Positions 12,230 to 24,330 of a stretch of DNA of 64,000 nt are shown one piece after another (position 1 is the first letter of the stretch; the number at the start of each line of letters is the position of its first letter). Made by a program: the position numbers and the translations under genes. The notes under the pieces were generated by a model that searched no databases, was not told where the DNA came from, and was given only the letters and a program-made list of their open reading frames with translations. The stretch comes from Tachypleus tridentatus (Eukaryota > Arthropoda > Merostomata > Xiphosura > Limulidae), in NCBI RefSeq assembly GCF_004210375.1, contig NC_134837.1:19539586-19603585 (forward strand). The letters are read 5' to 3'.

Positions 12230-15200
12230 GTAAGATATATATATCCTTTCTTTTTAGTACACTTTTTTTAGTTGGGGACAGTTATTGTGCTAAACCTTTA
12301 ACTTGTTTTTTTCTTCCTTCTCACAGTGGAAATAATTAATCATATTGCATGAGAATTACTAAATATTTAGTGAGTAATATCTTGGTTTCCATTAAAAACA
12401 TTTAATTTTATCAGTTTCTTATATTGTGAAATTTCTGAAATTTTGCTGTAAAACATCTTCAAAAAACAGTTTTATACTTTAAAATTTCAATTTTTAATTA
12501 CTGATCAGAAAGTTTTGTCTTATGAATCTAATTAATTTCAACTAAATTAATATTCAGCAACACATTTTTTCTTTATGTTTTATTTTGCTGGTTGCAGTAG
12601 TAATCACTTTTTGGCTACAAATTATTAACCCTTAAACAGTAGCCATCATCAATTGATACTGCTATCTACTATATTCCTGATGTTTAAGGGTTAAAAAAAA
12701 CAGCAAAGACTCGACAGTAATCTTTTACCTGATCTTTAATAAATGGTCCCCTGCTGGTACAGCAGTAGGTCTATGAATTTACAACACTACAGTCAGAGGT
12801 TTGATTCCTCTCAGTGGACTTAGCAGATAGCCCGATAAGGCTTTGCTATGGGAAAACACACTCTTTCATAATGGTGTCAGATTATGCCAAAATAACAGTA
12901 TTTTTTCCAGCAGTGCCCTTGGTTAAGATCATTTTATTTATACATTATTTGAATGTGATAAACTTGACAATACTTTTTAGTAAGTAAAGACTTTAGTCTT
13001 TGAAATATTTTACCATCACTTTGCTGTTGGCCAGGTGGGTGAAGGCATTCAACTCATAATTTGAGGGTCGCGGGTTTGAATCCAGGTTGCACCAAACGTG
13101 CCCTTTCAGCAATGGGGGTGTTATAATGTGACAGTGAATCCCACTATTCATTGGTAAAAGAGTAGCCCAAGGGCTGGAGGTGGGTGGTGACGGCGAGTTG
13201 CCTTCCCTCTAGTCTTACACTGCTAAATTAGGGGCGGCTAGTGCAAATAGCCCTCTCGTTGTTTTGCATGAAATTCAAAACACGAAACAAAACAAACAAA
13301 CACTTTATTCTAAACCTAACTAGGCTTACCTGATGTCATATGAGAAAATCAGTATAGATTCCAAATTAATATAATGTAGCGTGAAAGCATTTAAAGGAAA
13401 AAAATATCTAAAGAAATTAAAACTTATTTCCAAGAGGTGTGTTTGGTTCCTAAATTTTCCATTAGATTCCATTTTTGTTCTTTGAAAGAATTATGTTTTG
13501 TCACTTTCATATGAAACCATAACTTTTCACTTCACTTTATTTCTGTACATTGATGTAAACAGTTTATAATCTGCTCCATCCAGTGATATTTAAACTTTAC
13601 TTGTAGGCTTTCTCTTGGCCAAAAACAATTTATAGACTAAATATCAAAGTTTTTGTTTTAAACATATAAAGGTTTAACTTGTCAGTTAATGAAAATCATA
13701 ATACCAAACTCCATTATTTTTGTTCTAGTGTTATTTTATGAAAGAATAAACAAATAACATTTTAAATTTCAATTGTTTTGCTTAAATTATGAGAATTAGA
13801 ACAGTATTGTAATGAATCCTTTAACTGGAAGCTTTTCCCAGTAACTTGATTTGCACTTTGTATTTTATCACTGTGTTGGTTTCATTTGAACATTAATTTT
13901 ATTTCTGTTGTTGGGTTTCAAAGGCCGTAACTGAAACTTTTATACTAAGATACTGACAAACTGTTTATTTGGATGCTCACTTGTAAAGCAAATTATACTC
14001 GCATATAATTACTACTTGAAAATGTCCAGACTTTTATAAACAACTCTTTTTTTCTTCTTTTGTTTTTTATCTTTATAGAACTTCCAATTGAGTAATGTGG
14101 TCTTGACACAAGTTACAACTTTGAATTCAACAATATATCCTAAGCATAAGAAATTAGGATAAATTCAGAAATAAAAATCAAAACATTGAAAACTAGTTAC
14201 ACAAATTAGGATTGCTATCAGATAACTTTCTTACAGCTTAATATGAGATGATTACTGGCTCGTGGCAAAAAGTTTAATTAGCATATTTACATAGAATAAC
14301 ACACTAATTTTTATATGGTTGTATGTTGTAACTGTAACTCAATGTCGGTCTTTTTGTATCACTGTGAAAATCATATGTCTCTGTATAGTAATGGAATGTG
14401 AACTAGCATTAGGCACAGATCTGGATTAAGATCATAGTGGGCCCATAGGCAACTTTAGTTCTGTGTGCCTTCTTTTTTTTTTTTTACATAAATCCTCTTG
14501 TTTTTGCAGTGACACTTTGACCATTAAAATGATCTTTCAACAAATATAATGCTTTTAGGATTTTACAGTTTCCAACTTAAAATTCATGTGAAAAGGCTAT
14601 TAAAAAAAACGTGGGCTCATGGGAAACTGCCTACTTGTCATTTTGGTTAACTAAGTGCACAGTGTGAGTGCACTGGATGGACCTTGTATTGGAGAATTAA
14701 TGTTCACTATAATTTTGAATTTAAAGTGTATATTCACAAGCCCAAAAATGGAATAGGTTACTAAAGTTTTTGTACTAAAGATATACATGTGAAGTAGTGC
14801 TAAGTTTGGGTGAAAGGTGATGTTCATGCCAAAAACAAAATTATTTTTGTCTATTCGTTGTGTATGTGATGTGTATTTGCATAGCCACCTCAACCTCCTA
14901 AATGCAATATCTGTCATATCTCTAGACTTTTTTCAGTATATTTGCATATTGTATCTGGTATATTCTATACTCTATCGCAAGCTATTGTGAAATAGCAGTG
15001 TTGGATAACTCAATGTATTGACAACTCTGACATCAAGTATATAATACTGTGTTGAGTGGTATTCTGTACAAGATCAGAACATGCACACAGGACCAATCCT
15101 GCTTTAGTTCTGAATAATGAAAATCAAGGGAAAGGTTAAATAAATGATATAGAGGAAAATGGTTCATAAATGTTAACACATATTACCAATGAACGAGGTA

Positions 15201-18200
15201 ATAAATGAATGCCAACTTGTAGTGTGCGCTTTATTTTTAGCTCATATTGTGTAAATATTACATCATACAACCACAATTGACAATAATTTCTAGTGCATTT
15301 TTAAGTTAGAATGTATAGATTAAAGAGCATTTTCTCATTTGTAATAACATCTTGTGGCTTACGAACACAAGAAGTAAGTAGATTACAGACAACTAGTTAA
15401 AGTCATATATAAATCTTTCATGTTATGAGGGAAAAAAATCCTTGAAAAAAAATGAGGGTTAAATCAGTTTAACCTTTATTTTGATAAATTTCCATAATAT
15501 CATTGTGTAAGTACCCAAGCTAATTGTAAACATCATTTTCTTCAAAAAATGGTGCCATAAATTGACTATCTGGAGAATGAAGTTATTTGGTTAAGAAAAC
15601 ATGCTTGCATCCAGACTTCCAAAGCTGACAACATAATTGATAGCTGGAAATTTTTGACTTGTGTCCCTATTCTTCAAGAAATCCAACAGGCAGTTTACAC
15701 GTAAATTACATCATTCTAAACGTTTAGTTCATATCTCCTTAAATCTTTTCCAGAGAGACAACTATATGGAAGATTGTAATATAAAATTGAGTTCTTGACA
15801 GTAAAATAATTTCCATTCAAAGAATATATATATTAGAGCAATTTTTGTAAGAAACTTACAAATTATATAAAGAAATTAACTGTTTGCATTGAACAGAGCT
15901 TACATATACTGATTATATGTATTGTAAACAGATCTTATGGCCCAGTTTTAACTAGTGTTCTCTTTTGCCAGACCCCCATCATCAAGGCTTGTACCTAAAT
16001 ATGAGTGCCTTTTTACCATTTGTAAACAATCAAATTTCTCATCGCCGTAATAATGGTAAGGCTAACCTGAAACTTAATCAGAATCATGTTCTTTACATTT
16101 TGTAACATTTTATTAAATGTGTTATGTTAAAATTACATGGAAAGTAGAATGTTTTATTATATTATCTCTGCTGTGGAATATGTTTTTAAAAAAACTTGAA
16201 TTTAATTTTAATACTGTGGGTTTTTCAGTACATTTACCCACATTTTCACTGTTGAAGTTAAACTATATTTGTTGCTGGTACTTTTGATGTGAGTTGCAGA
16301 ATGGGATTGTCAGGCTGTGTTGTATATTTTAACCTTGTTCTGAGTGAGGGTTACTGTAGTGATCAGGGTGGGAAATAATCTGCCTAAAGATGAAAGGACT
16401 CTAAACTTTGGTGTTATTCTAGAATTGCAGCTCATCCTGTTCAATTACACAAAGTATTTAACAAACATTTGGAGCTGGAACCAGGTTGTAATAATTCCAA
16501 ATAACAAAAGGCTATATATATATGACCTATATAACAGATATATAATTAATAAATATATAATTATGTGATGACCATACAAGTATGTGTAGGACAAGTTTCA
16601 TTATTTCGTGCTGAAAAATTGCAAATCTTTTACTGTGTGAAGTTAAGTGTGCAGAATTACTATTTGCTTTATTCAAAATGCAAAAATATGTTGCTTTATA
16701 GTAACAATGATTTTGATAAATTTCATCAAACAGTAGTAAGCATTTACCTACTGTTACACATTGAATTGATAAGTGTCATATTTTAAATATAAATAACACA
16801 GATGTCTGTGTTTTTAAAAGATATGTTTTACATGTTCCTAGCAGTTTAGTCAGATATGCACATACTGCTAAGGAACAAATTTCCTATTCAAGTCTATAAT
16901 TATTAAAAAACAATGCTCATTTCAGCCGCACGTCCTTAAAATTTGTAGCACTCATAAAAAATTTATAATGTAAATGAATAGAAAAAACTGGAAGCTTTTC
17001 CCAGTAATTTGATTTGCACTTTGTATTTTATCACTGTGTTGGTTTCATTTGACATTAATTTTATTTCTGAAGTTAGGTTTCAAAGGCCATATGAGATGTG
17101 GAAAGAATAATTATGTACTACATTTCATCGTGAATGATAAACCACCTTAAAACCAGTTTTTTCTTACCTTTAAACTGCACTGTTATGGCTGTATCTTTGT
17201 AATAATTTCATATAATTTGGTTGTTTATGAATAAAAACATGATTGAAACAATCGTGGTTTACATATTACGTCTTTATTTTTATAATTTATATGTTATGAC
17301 ATTTCTCTTGGCACACTCACATAAGTTGTATTGTTTTTCATTTTATGAAGTGACAACAATAAGGAATAGGAATAATTATTGTGGGATGCCTAAAAATTTA
17401 TATTGTTTTTCATGACAGAATTTAGTTGTTTCTTACTTTCTTTGAACAGAAGTATTTCGGTGAACGAGTCACCATATATTTTGATTGTATTTTGACATTA
17501 TTTCCACCAGGTCAGTCATTCAGTATTAAACGTTTTAGTTTGAAAGGAAAATAATGCTCTCTAAGATAACTATGTTACTGAAACAAATTATTAAAAAAAT
17601 GTATTTTTGGAAGATTTAAATCAAATATTTAAGTTTCTGTGAGGATACAACAGATTAATGCTGAAAATATCTAACAATACACATAGCATTCAATACAAAT
17701 AAATAATTTTGTTTTATTGTAATAATGTATACTATTTTAACATAGATTTTAAAAGAAATTTTCTTCGACTGAAAAATCTCGTTCTGATTGGTGGACCTGA
17801 TGATGGTGTTGTGGATCCATGGCAATCAAGGTGAAACTTTTGTTGTAGGTTATTGAGGCATGAATGAATGGAATGTTTTACATTCGGTGTTAAAACATCT
17901 ACACAGTATCGCTCAGTGTTAAAACAGAAATAGTATATATATATAATATGCATGTGTTTGTGAGAACCACGTGTGTTGTAAGTGTATAAAGATGGCATCT
18001 GTGTGATCATTTTTATTAAAAATCTGTATGAACATACTGAGTACAAGATACTTTTTATGAAAAATTTAGTGTATTCACTTTAAATATACAAACTCAGAAA
18101 ACTTGGAAATATATATAATTTCAATATTTTGCAGATTGAAGATTTTCAAGTTTTGGTTATTTGCTTTCACTTTTATACATTGATTGGAGCTTTGTGTATT

Positions 18201-21200
18201 ATTTTTCTGTTGCAGTCACTTTGGATTCATCGATAATTATGAGCAGTTAGTTCCAATGAACCAACAACAGGTAGGTGTAAAAATGAGTAGATTAATTGAT
18301 GATGAAAAATTTGTTTATACATTTTTTTAAGAATAAAGATTCAGGTTTATATTGTAGAGTTATAGCATTGTACAAGTATTTGTATTCTTTGATAGATTGT
18401 TTAGGCAGAGATTCATGATAAACTTTGTAGAATGGACAGCAACTTCCTGTTGTGGAGACACAAGTGTAAAGGATGACGCTTTGAAAGTCTTCCGCCTATC
18501 GCCTTCAGGTCGCCCTCCACACTCAGATCTCCACAACAGGCAGTTGCCGTCCATTCTACAAAGTTTCATCAAGTTTTTGTAAGTTGCTTTTAAGTTACAT
18601 TTACTAGCTGAGATAGCAGCAAATGCTTGCTTCACGGAGAACCCCAGTCACGCTTAAATGAAATTCATGGTGAGAGAAGGATGTAGCTATGATCAAACTC
18701 GGTCTATAATAAATGTGGGTTCTGAATACATTTGACTTCACTCTCCTGAGAAGGACATGCAACATTAGAGAAATAAGTAAAAGCATTGCTTTTTTTGTTA
18801 GTGTGTGATATTACTACCCAAACAGCCTTCAAAGTTGAAACAATATTTTTACAGCTATGAAATATCCATTATATGATCCATTAATTAATGTGTGGTCAAC
18901 ATTCACATAATAAAATTTATATACAAATATATTACTCACAGTAGTTCTAACATTGCAGCTTATAAATAGTGTTTAGGCTGAGCAATAAATCCTTATAGAT
19001 CATGTAACAAAATTATTTTTAAACAATGGATGGACTCTTCAGTTAGAGGGTTTTTAATTTGTCTTTTAACATGAGACTTTAGGTAGCTGAGTACACAACT
19101 TTTAGAAATAATTGAGTCTTAAGCAGCAGCTCTGCTTTTTAATTGAATATCTTTGTACTTGTATAAAGAAGCTCTAATTAATCTTATAATAGGTAGGCAA
19201 AAAATTATTTATAATTATAAGGAAAAGTTTCATTGGTGATAGAATATACTACATGTTCTGTTGAAACGTAATACGTTTCACCACCAATGAAACTACTTTT
19301 TATACTTATAAATCATTGTTTACCTACCTATTGTTGAATATCTACATGATAAAAGAGAACTTTCTTAAACTACTTCTTGAAAGCAGGTTATTGAGTTATT
19401 TGGTATAGAGGCAGTGAAAAACTGTATATAAATATTTTCCAGTATGGTATTTCTCTCTGCTCACAATATTACCTTTTCCAGTTTTGTACTGCCTGCCATA
19501 GGCAAACTTTTTTATAACACATGCCACAAGCCTTCCACACTCCCTATTGGAATCAAAGATTCCAACATGGCTCTCATGCAAATCAGCAGTATGAAAACAC
19601 CATTATCACATGACTCATGATTCCATCTATGCACTGCTATCAGACCATCACTTTTCATTTGACAGTTTCAGATGTCTTTCTTTTGTTGCACTTCTGGTAT
19701 AGAGTAGTTTATCATCATTTAAATTACTGTTTATTTCAAGAAATTTTCACTTTCATAATCAAAGTATTTATATGTGTGTGTTTTGCTGCCAAATATTTTG
19801 CTTGTTTCTTGATGTCAAGGATGAAATCTGAAGTTAATGTTACCCCTTTTGGTCCATCTCGTTTATCTAATGCCATACTTCAAGCCACAGGTGCAGGCAA
19901 CATCAGGGGATTCAGTGGTATTTATTTGCAGAGAGGTTTAGCATTATATGGAAAAACAGTTGTCTTCTCTCATTATCCCTCTTCACCCTGTGCCTTTTGA
20001 TGAGGATTTTGATTGTCCTCCCTTAGATTTTGCTGTGTCTTCTCATACCATGCATCTTTGGTCTTAATCAGATTTTAGGATTTTATTTTTCAGGTATGTG
20101 ATGTTTTGTTTATTGCTACCTATTTCTTATTACCCAAATCCTTCCATTTACATTATTCTTCCTTCCAACCTTATATAGTTTTTCTCGTCTCCTGGTATTT
20201 GGATTCATACTGAGCATTTTGCCTCCCAGTTTGGTGATGGCATTACTATGCCTCATTTCTCATCACCATTATAGGGTAAACTGTCCTTATCAGGACCAAC
20301 TGTTGTTTGGTTTGGTTCTGCCTGTTTGGGGCAGGTCCAGAATCCTCCATTCATCTAAAAGGTGCCCAGTATTCTTGTGTTTTTCCTTCCATGATGACTC
20401 TGTTATACTGCCTTTCCTTAATCCATTTCCTGTCTGAGGCTCTTTACAGGAACCCTGAGGGGTTTTCTGGGAATGTCCCTTCCCTCCTCACTTCCATGTT
20501 AACCTGCTTTTTTTTCTCTGTTATGCATGATATCCAATGGTGGTTGAACAAAAGCTTGTACTTCAGTGGAAGCCCTACTTCTTCCTCTGTGGCCAGATTT
20601 AAATCTGTTTATGAATGCATCCCTTTAGGGCTAGGATGCATGGGTCAACAACCAAATAAATGGCTTTGGGTCATTGATCTGTGGAGGAACATTTTCTTCA
20701 TATTGATGTCCTTAAACTCCCTGCTGTTTGTTGGGTTTGGATCATTTTCTTCCTCTCTTTAGGGATCAGTGGATCACCATCCACTTTGATAATTCCACAT
20801 TGGTGGCTCATATCAATCACCGAGGGTCACATGGTTGAGATTCCTGTATTTTCTCACCTTGGATCTTCTCCTTTGGCCCCACGAATATAACATTCATTTG
20901 ATGGCATGTCACATAACAGGTGCTTTCAACCTTGTGGTAGATCATCTTTCCTGACTAGACAGGATTTACCAAGTGGAGTGGTCTCTTTGTTGTTATATTG
21001 CCTTAAAAAAAAAAAAAGTGCAGATAGTCAAGCTGCTTTGTGCCATAAAACACCAAATCAACCAACCAACCAACCTGCCTTTACAGATTCCTTCAGAGGT
21101 TCCCGTTCCAATCTGTTTATCCCCTGGTGACCCTCTTCCTTTTGGGATCTTTCTCCCTTTACCCTTATTAGTTGAGTTCATTGTTTAATTCAGTTGGCTT

Positions 21201-23383
21201 AATTCTCCTTATCCACTTTCTAATGTGCATTATTCTTTGTTATCTCCCATCAAATCCAGAACCTCATCTTTTCACTTGCTTCTTGTCTTGGTTAGCCTTT
21301 GGAGGAGATTCTGTAGTTGAGCATATATACTAACTCTCAGACATTCATCATCCCTTATCTCCATCACATCACGTTTTGTGCACCCTCAGGGTGCTGTCTA
21401 CAACCTGTCATTATACTTTAGACTTTGGTGTAGCTATGACACTTGGTAAGTCTTTATTAATGCTTTCTTTTGTTTCAGAAGCCCTTGCTTTCAATTTCAT
21501 CTATTGATACCACTCTGTGGTAAGTGGAAACTGACCAGGTATTTTTCTACAAAAAGTTGTACTGTATGCCATATTGATTTTCGTATTCTTTTCATGTCTG
21601 TGCATGTGCACTTTTGAGATAGGGTGTTTCACAAGATCACTGGAGGGTCAATGACCTCATGATATATGCTTCATAAATAGGCCTTTTTCAGACCATATCA
21701 CCTGTAAACAAGATAGGTAAAGCAGAAGGAGATAGCTGCCCATACTTGACATACTTTGACTTATAGGGATTCATGATTATCCAATGCACTGCCTTGGGTG
21801 TAGCAGTCCCTCTGGGCTCACCAATGATGTTTTTCCTCGTTTTCTTCCAGTGGAGTATGGGAATATCTGAAACTTACCAATTCCAAGCAGCTGGGGTGGT
21901 TTTCCATGAAGGCATCCTGTTGAATGGGCTCCACACAGATAGCTATAACCATTCAGTTCTGCTGGTGTAGAAGGCATAACATCCTCTGGATTTAATGACA
22001 CGTACGACAAAATGAGATGTCTCAATGCAGTTCACCTATTAATTGGATATCTTCACCCTACACTTGCATGGATATTGGTACCTCACAGGCTGGTTTTGAA
22101 TATTGAGTTAACCAGTCAGCATTTGTCGTCACACAGTTTTGGGATTGTCCATCTTTCTCCCTTGATTCTTCCCTCTCTGTCGTGGGTCATGGAAGATATA
22201 TGTTGATATTACTGACCAATGGACTTTTGGACTAAGATCGTGGGAGTTAATTACGTGTGATGGACTTTTCTCAGATACTGGATACCACATTTCCTGATCT
22301 CTGGCTCTTTACCACTCATGTGTCATGCCCTTGTTATAAATCCACAATTTTAAGGCTTGAGTTGAAGATGGTGTGATACTCATCCTACCCTCACATGAAT
22401 GTCTGTATCCAGCAAGAAGGTATTGGATGTGGTTGAATTACTGAGTATGGTCTGCCATGCCATAGCCATTATACTCCATGGGATGTATCCTTCTTTACCC
22501 ACTTTCTTTCTGTGGGATTGAGTGGTTTATTTGTCATAGAGATTACTTTCCTGACTTATCTTCTCCCTCTAAGATGAGCTCCATTCCTTTTCTGCTTTAT
22601 TTTGTTTTCATAACTGTTTATGGTGAGGAGATACCTGTTTCAGAAGTGGTGCAATGCTCTTTCTCAGATCATCTCATCTGTTTCTGTCATATACAGAGGT
22701 ATCATTTGAATGCTTTCAAGGGTATGATTATTTTCTCTCGACTGGTCCTTCCTTCTTTAAGTGTGGGTTTCCATCTAATCTTGTGAGAAGAGTGAAGTAC
22801 CATATCAGAAGTTATTATTTTCCCAGACTGTAAATGTATTTTCGACACTTCTATCTACTCCTATTTCCCACTTTCCTTCACTCAATCTTCCGGTTCTGTG
22901 TTCTGCCAAACCTTGAAGTAATGGTTCAGTAGTGGCTCATAAGAGGGATCCATATGCATCACATGATGGTGGTGTTATCTTATTGGTGGATAGATTACGT
23001 ATGTTGATTTGCATGAGAGACAAGCTAGAATCTTTAATTCCAACAGGACGAGCACAGAAGGCGTATGTGATACGTTATTAAAAACATTTACCTATAGAGG
23101 GCAGCACAAAACAGGAAAACCTAATCTTGTGAAAAGAGGGATGTACCAATCATAAATAGGAAATACATATTCAGTTTAGGAAAACTAAAAATTTTTTTCT
23201 TCAAATTAAAAATAACTAATCATGATTTTTCTTGAACAGATTTATCAATATGACACATTTGGCCTGAAGAGTTTGGAAAAACTTGGAAGAGTTCATGTTA
23301 AAATTATGGCTAACGTTAACCACTTTGAATGGCACAAAAATCACACAGTTTTTGATAAGTTTATTCTTCCATTCCTTAATTAA
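12177..23383 (+). CDS. PPT2: Palmitoyl-protein thioesterase 2-like gene, 3' half (5 exons)
   Basis: Lysosomal thioesterase of the alpha/beta-hydrolase fold that removes palmitate-type acyl groups from thioesters. Exons 12177-12229, 15972-16055, 17746-17830, 18216-18270 and 23240-23383 all have GT/AG ends with matching phases (1,1,2,0) and join into about 139 residues ending at TAA. Family matches in order: [35 protein letters not shown] with VVDPWQS (catalytic Asp region), [25 protein letters not shown], and [12 protein letters not shown] (catalytic His region), ending FILPFLN. GGPDDGV..PWQS and the HFGF motif fit PPT2 rather than PPT1. The lipase box Ser exon lies left of the window. The last intron is 4.97 kb and hosts a DIRS-like element. 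Splicing was inferred by eye. Confidence 0.92.
12745..12870 (+). mobile_element. SINE-B copy (second tRNA-derived family)
   Basis: About 125 bp: ggtacagcagtaggtctatg (A-box-like), gaggtttgattcctctc (B box) and the family tail agatagcccgataaggctttg. Related copies lie at 27.4, 28.6, 30.8, 43.9, 45.4, 56.6 and 57.5 kb. Confidence 0.7.
13021..13305 (+). mobile_element. SINE-A copy (tRNA-derived), intronic
   Basis: Head with a tRNA-like A box (tggccaggtgg) and B box (ggtttgaatcc), then the family body (ttataatgtgac, ggtgggtggtga, ctgccttccctctagtctta) and a tail of aac repeats. Slightly more diverged than most copies in the window. Confidence 0.9.
13306..15971 (+). other. PPT2 intron sequence
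   Basis: AT-rich intron between the first two visible exons. It holds one arm of a two-copy dispersed repeat (13826-13927) and possible MITE remnants around 14400-14640 (gtgggcccataggcaac ... gtgggctcatgggaaac, direct rather than inverted). No other gene was recognised. Confidence 0.5.
13826..13927 (+). repeat. Dispersed intronic repeat, copy 1
   Basis: About 100 bp nearly identical to 16988-17088: ctggaagcttttcccagtaa through the shared gtttcaaaggcc end. The copies sit in two successive PPT2 introns. Confidence 0.9.
15972..16055 (+). CDS. PPT2: PPT2-like exon (b)
   Basis: Acceptor tcttttgccag, donor GTAAGG. It encodes (D)[20 protein letters not shown] and continues ISHRRNN, with one base carried over at each junction in phase with its neighbours. 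Confidence 0.92.
16988..17088 (+). repeat. Dispersed intronic repeat, copy 2
   Basis: Partner of 13826-13927, with a single-base deletion in ttcatttgaacatt and a few substitutions. Confidence 0.9.
17746..17830 (+). CDS. PPT2: PPT2-like exon (c), catalytic Asp region
   Basis: Acceptor ttttaacatag, donor GTGAAA. It encodes (D)[10 protein letters not shown] followed by [17 protein letters not shown], the most conserved stretch seen and the one that separates PPT2 from PPT1. Confidence 0.95.
18216..18270 (+). CDS. PPT2: PPT2-like exon (d)
   Basis: Acceptor ctgttgcag, donor GTAGGT. It encodes (S)[18 protein letters not shown] in frame from the previous exon and ends in phase 0. Confidence 0.92.
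18419..18567. mobile_element. Foldback (hairpin) element, about 150 bp
   Basis: Inverted arms: ctttgtagaatggacagcaa with cctgttgtggaga on the left, and their reverse complement (tctccacaacagg, then ttgccgtccattctacaaag) on the right, around a core of about 65 bp. No coding capacity. It looks like a MITE or foldback insertion in the last PPT2 intron; the family is unknown. Confidence 0.7.
19189..19331. mobile_element. Foldback element, about 143 bp
   Basis: Imperfect terminal inverted repeats of about 50 bp: ataggtaggcaaa at the left against tttacctacctat at the right, continuing inward through agtttcattggtg and its complement caccaatgaaact. Non-coding MITE-like insertion in the last PPT2 intron. 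Confidence 0.7.
19415..19640. repeat. Left inverted terminal repeat of intronic DIRS-like element
   Basis: Aligns with the reverse complement of 22925-23195: ttggaatcaaagattc, ctctcatgcaaatca and ttttccagttttgtactgcc each have a recognisable inverted partner in the same order. Confidence 0.7.
20995..21087. mobile_element. Possible truncated SINE tail inside the DIRS-like element
   Basis: A run of 13 A, then gcagatagtcaagctgcttt, gtgccataaaacacc and (aacc)n, which resembles the 3' half of the tRNA-derived SINEs. It interrupts the RNase H downstream sequence. Confidence 0.4.
22925..23195. repeat. Right inverted terminal repeat of intronic DIRS-like element
   Basis: Inverted partner of 19415-19640. 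It ends only about 45 bp before the acceptor of the last PPT2 exon. Confidence 0.7.
23240..23383 (+). CDS. PPT2: PPT2-like terminal exon with catalytic His region
   Basis: Acceptor tcttgaacag. It encodes [20 protein letters not shown], continues [20 protein letters not shown], then FILPFLN and TAA. The NH..WH..N segment aligns with the family's catalytic His motif. It is isolated from the previous exon by the DIRS-like insertion. Confidence 0.93.
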   Translation: MYQYDTFGLKSLEKLGRVHVKIMANVNHFEWHKNHTVFDKFILPFLN

Positions 23384-24330
23384 CATGTAAAAAGTGCTGT
23401 TGACCTACTTAAAGCATTATTTACATGTTTAGTTATATTACTATGGACTTAAATTCTGATTTGTTTCATACATGTTAACTCTAATCAAATTTTCAATTTG
23501 TTGTTTTAAAAGTGAAAATTATTCTAAAATATTTGTTTTATTTATTCGCTTCTATAACCTTGATTTATTGTGAGATTTACTTCAGTAATTCACAAGTTTT
23601 GTTTAGTGATTAACATATATAGGATTTCATTTTATTCTACATAAAATGTTTAACCTTTTTTTAAAAAAAAAATAGTACATTAAACATACTTTGTGATGTC
23701 TGACAGTTTCAAATGTCTATTTTAGAAATAATTTGTAGGGAAAAAAAATTGTCAGTCGATATTTCGATAAAATGTAAGGTAAACAATACTTAGATAATTT
23801 AAAACTATGCATTTATTCATTTATAAGTAAGTTTTTATTATGTTTTTTAAACAGCTTTAAATTATATAATTTTTCTCTAATAATTAACCCTAGTACAAGT
23901 TGGGTTTATGACTTTTTTGAATGTGTTATATTTTGTACATGTATCAAAACAATATTTTTAAATACATATCCTGTTGTTGTTTTTAAGTTATCATTTACCA
24001 TTTGAGTATTTTATGAAGGTGACACTATGGAAGTGTTCTTTAGAACCAGGTCTTAAAAAGCTGAAAATTAGCACATGACTTTCCTTTTCTTTACTTAATA
24101 TTACCCCAACTTAATCTTGTTTAGGTTGGTGTTGTCTTAAAATAATGTAATATTTTTTGAAATGGTTAACATTTTTTGGAAATTCAAAAAAATTAAAAAT
24201 ATAACAAAGTTTGATACACAGTGAGTAGATGAAAAGCATTACTTTTGTCCGTCCAGTACATTGAATCGTTATTACAAATAAATATTAATTAGAAACAGTT
24301 TTTGTCCAATAAACTGTTGAAATTTGTATT
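23384..24330 (+). other. PPT2: Probable PPT2 3' UTR
   Basis: AT-rich non-coding sequence after the PPT2 stop. The first AATAAA hexamers on this strand are at 24277-24282 and 24308-24313, the second followed by a GT-rich tract, so cleavage near 24330 is plausible. No other feature was seen. Confidence 0.5.

Larger units (their letters stand above)
19410..23200 (+). mobile_element. DIRS-like retrotransposon with inverted terminal repeats, in PPT2 intron
   Basis: A 3.8-kb degenerate element. RNase H remnants read on the + strand at about 20520-20990: [45 protein letters not shown], then [16 protein letters not shown] and an EWSL end. These correspond to the HINVLELLAV and IHFDNSTVVAYIN motifs typical of DIRS RNase H. 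The ends (19415-19640 and 22925-23195) are inverted copies of one another. RT upstream of 20500 is not clearly readable and is probably deleted. The ORFs are broken by many stops. It is not host coding and must be spliced out of PPT2 pre-mRNA. Confidence 0.75.

Noticed and set aside
14400..14640. MITE between gtgggcccataggcaac and gtgggctcatgggaaac
   Set aside because: The two motifs are in direct, not inverted, orientation and no clear ends or target duplication were found.
20307..20762. 151-codon ORF as a host gene
   Set aside because: Its sequence (DIQWWLNK and neighbours) is RNase H remnant of the intronic DIRS-like element, out of frame with its continuation.
21048..21085. Telomere-type or other simple satellite at (aacc)n
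   Set aside because: Only a few units following an A-run; better explained as a SINE-like tail.
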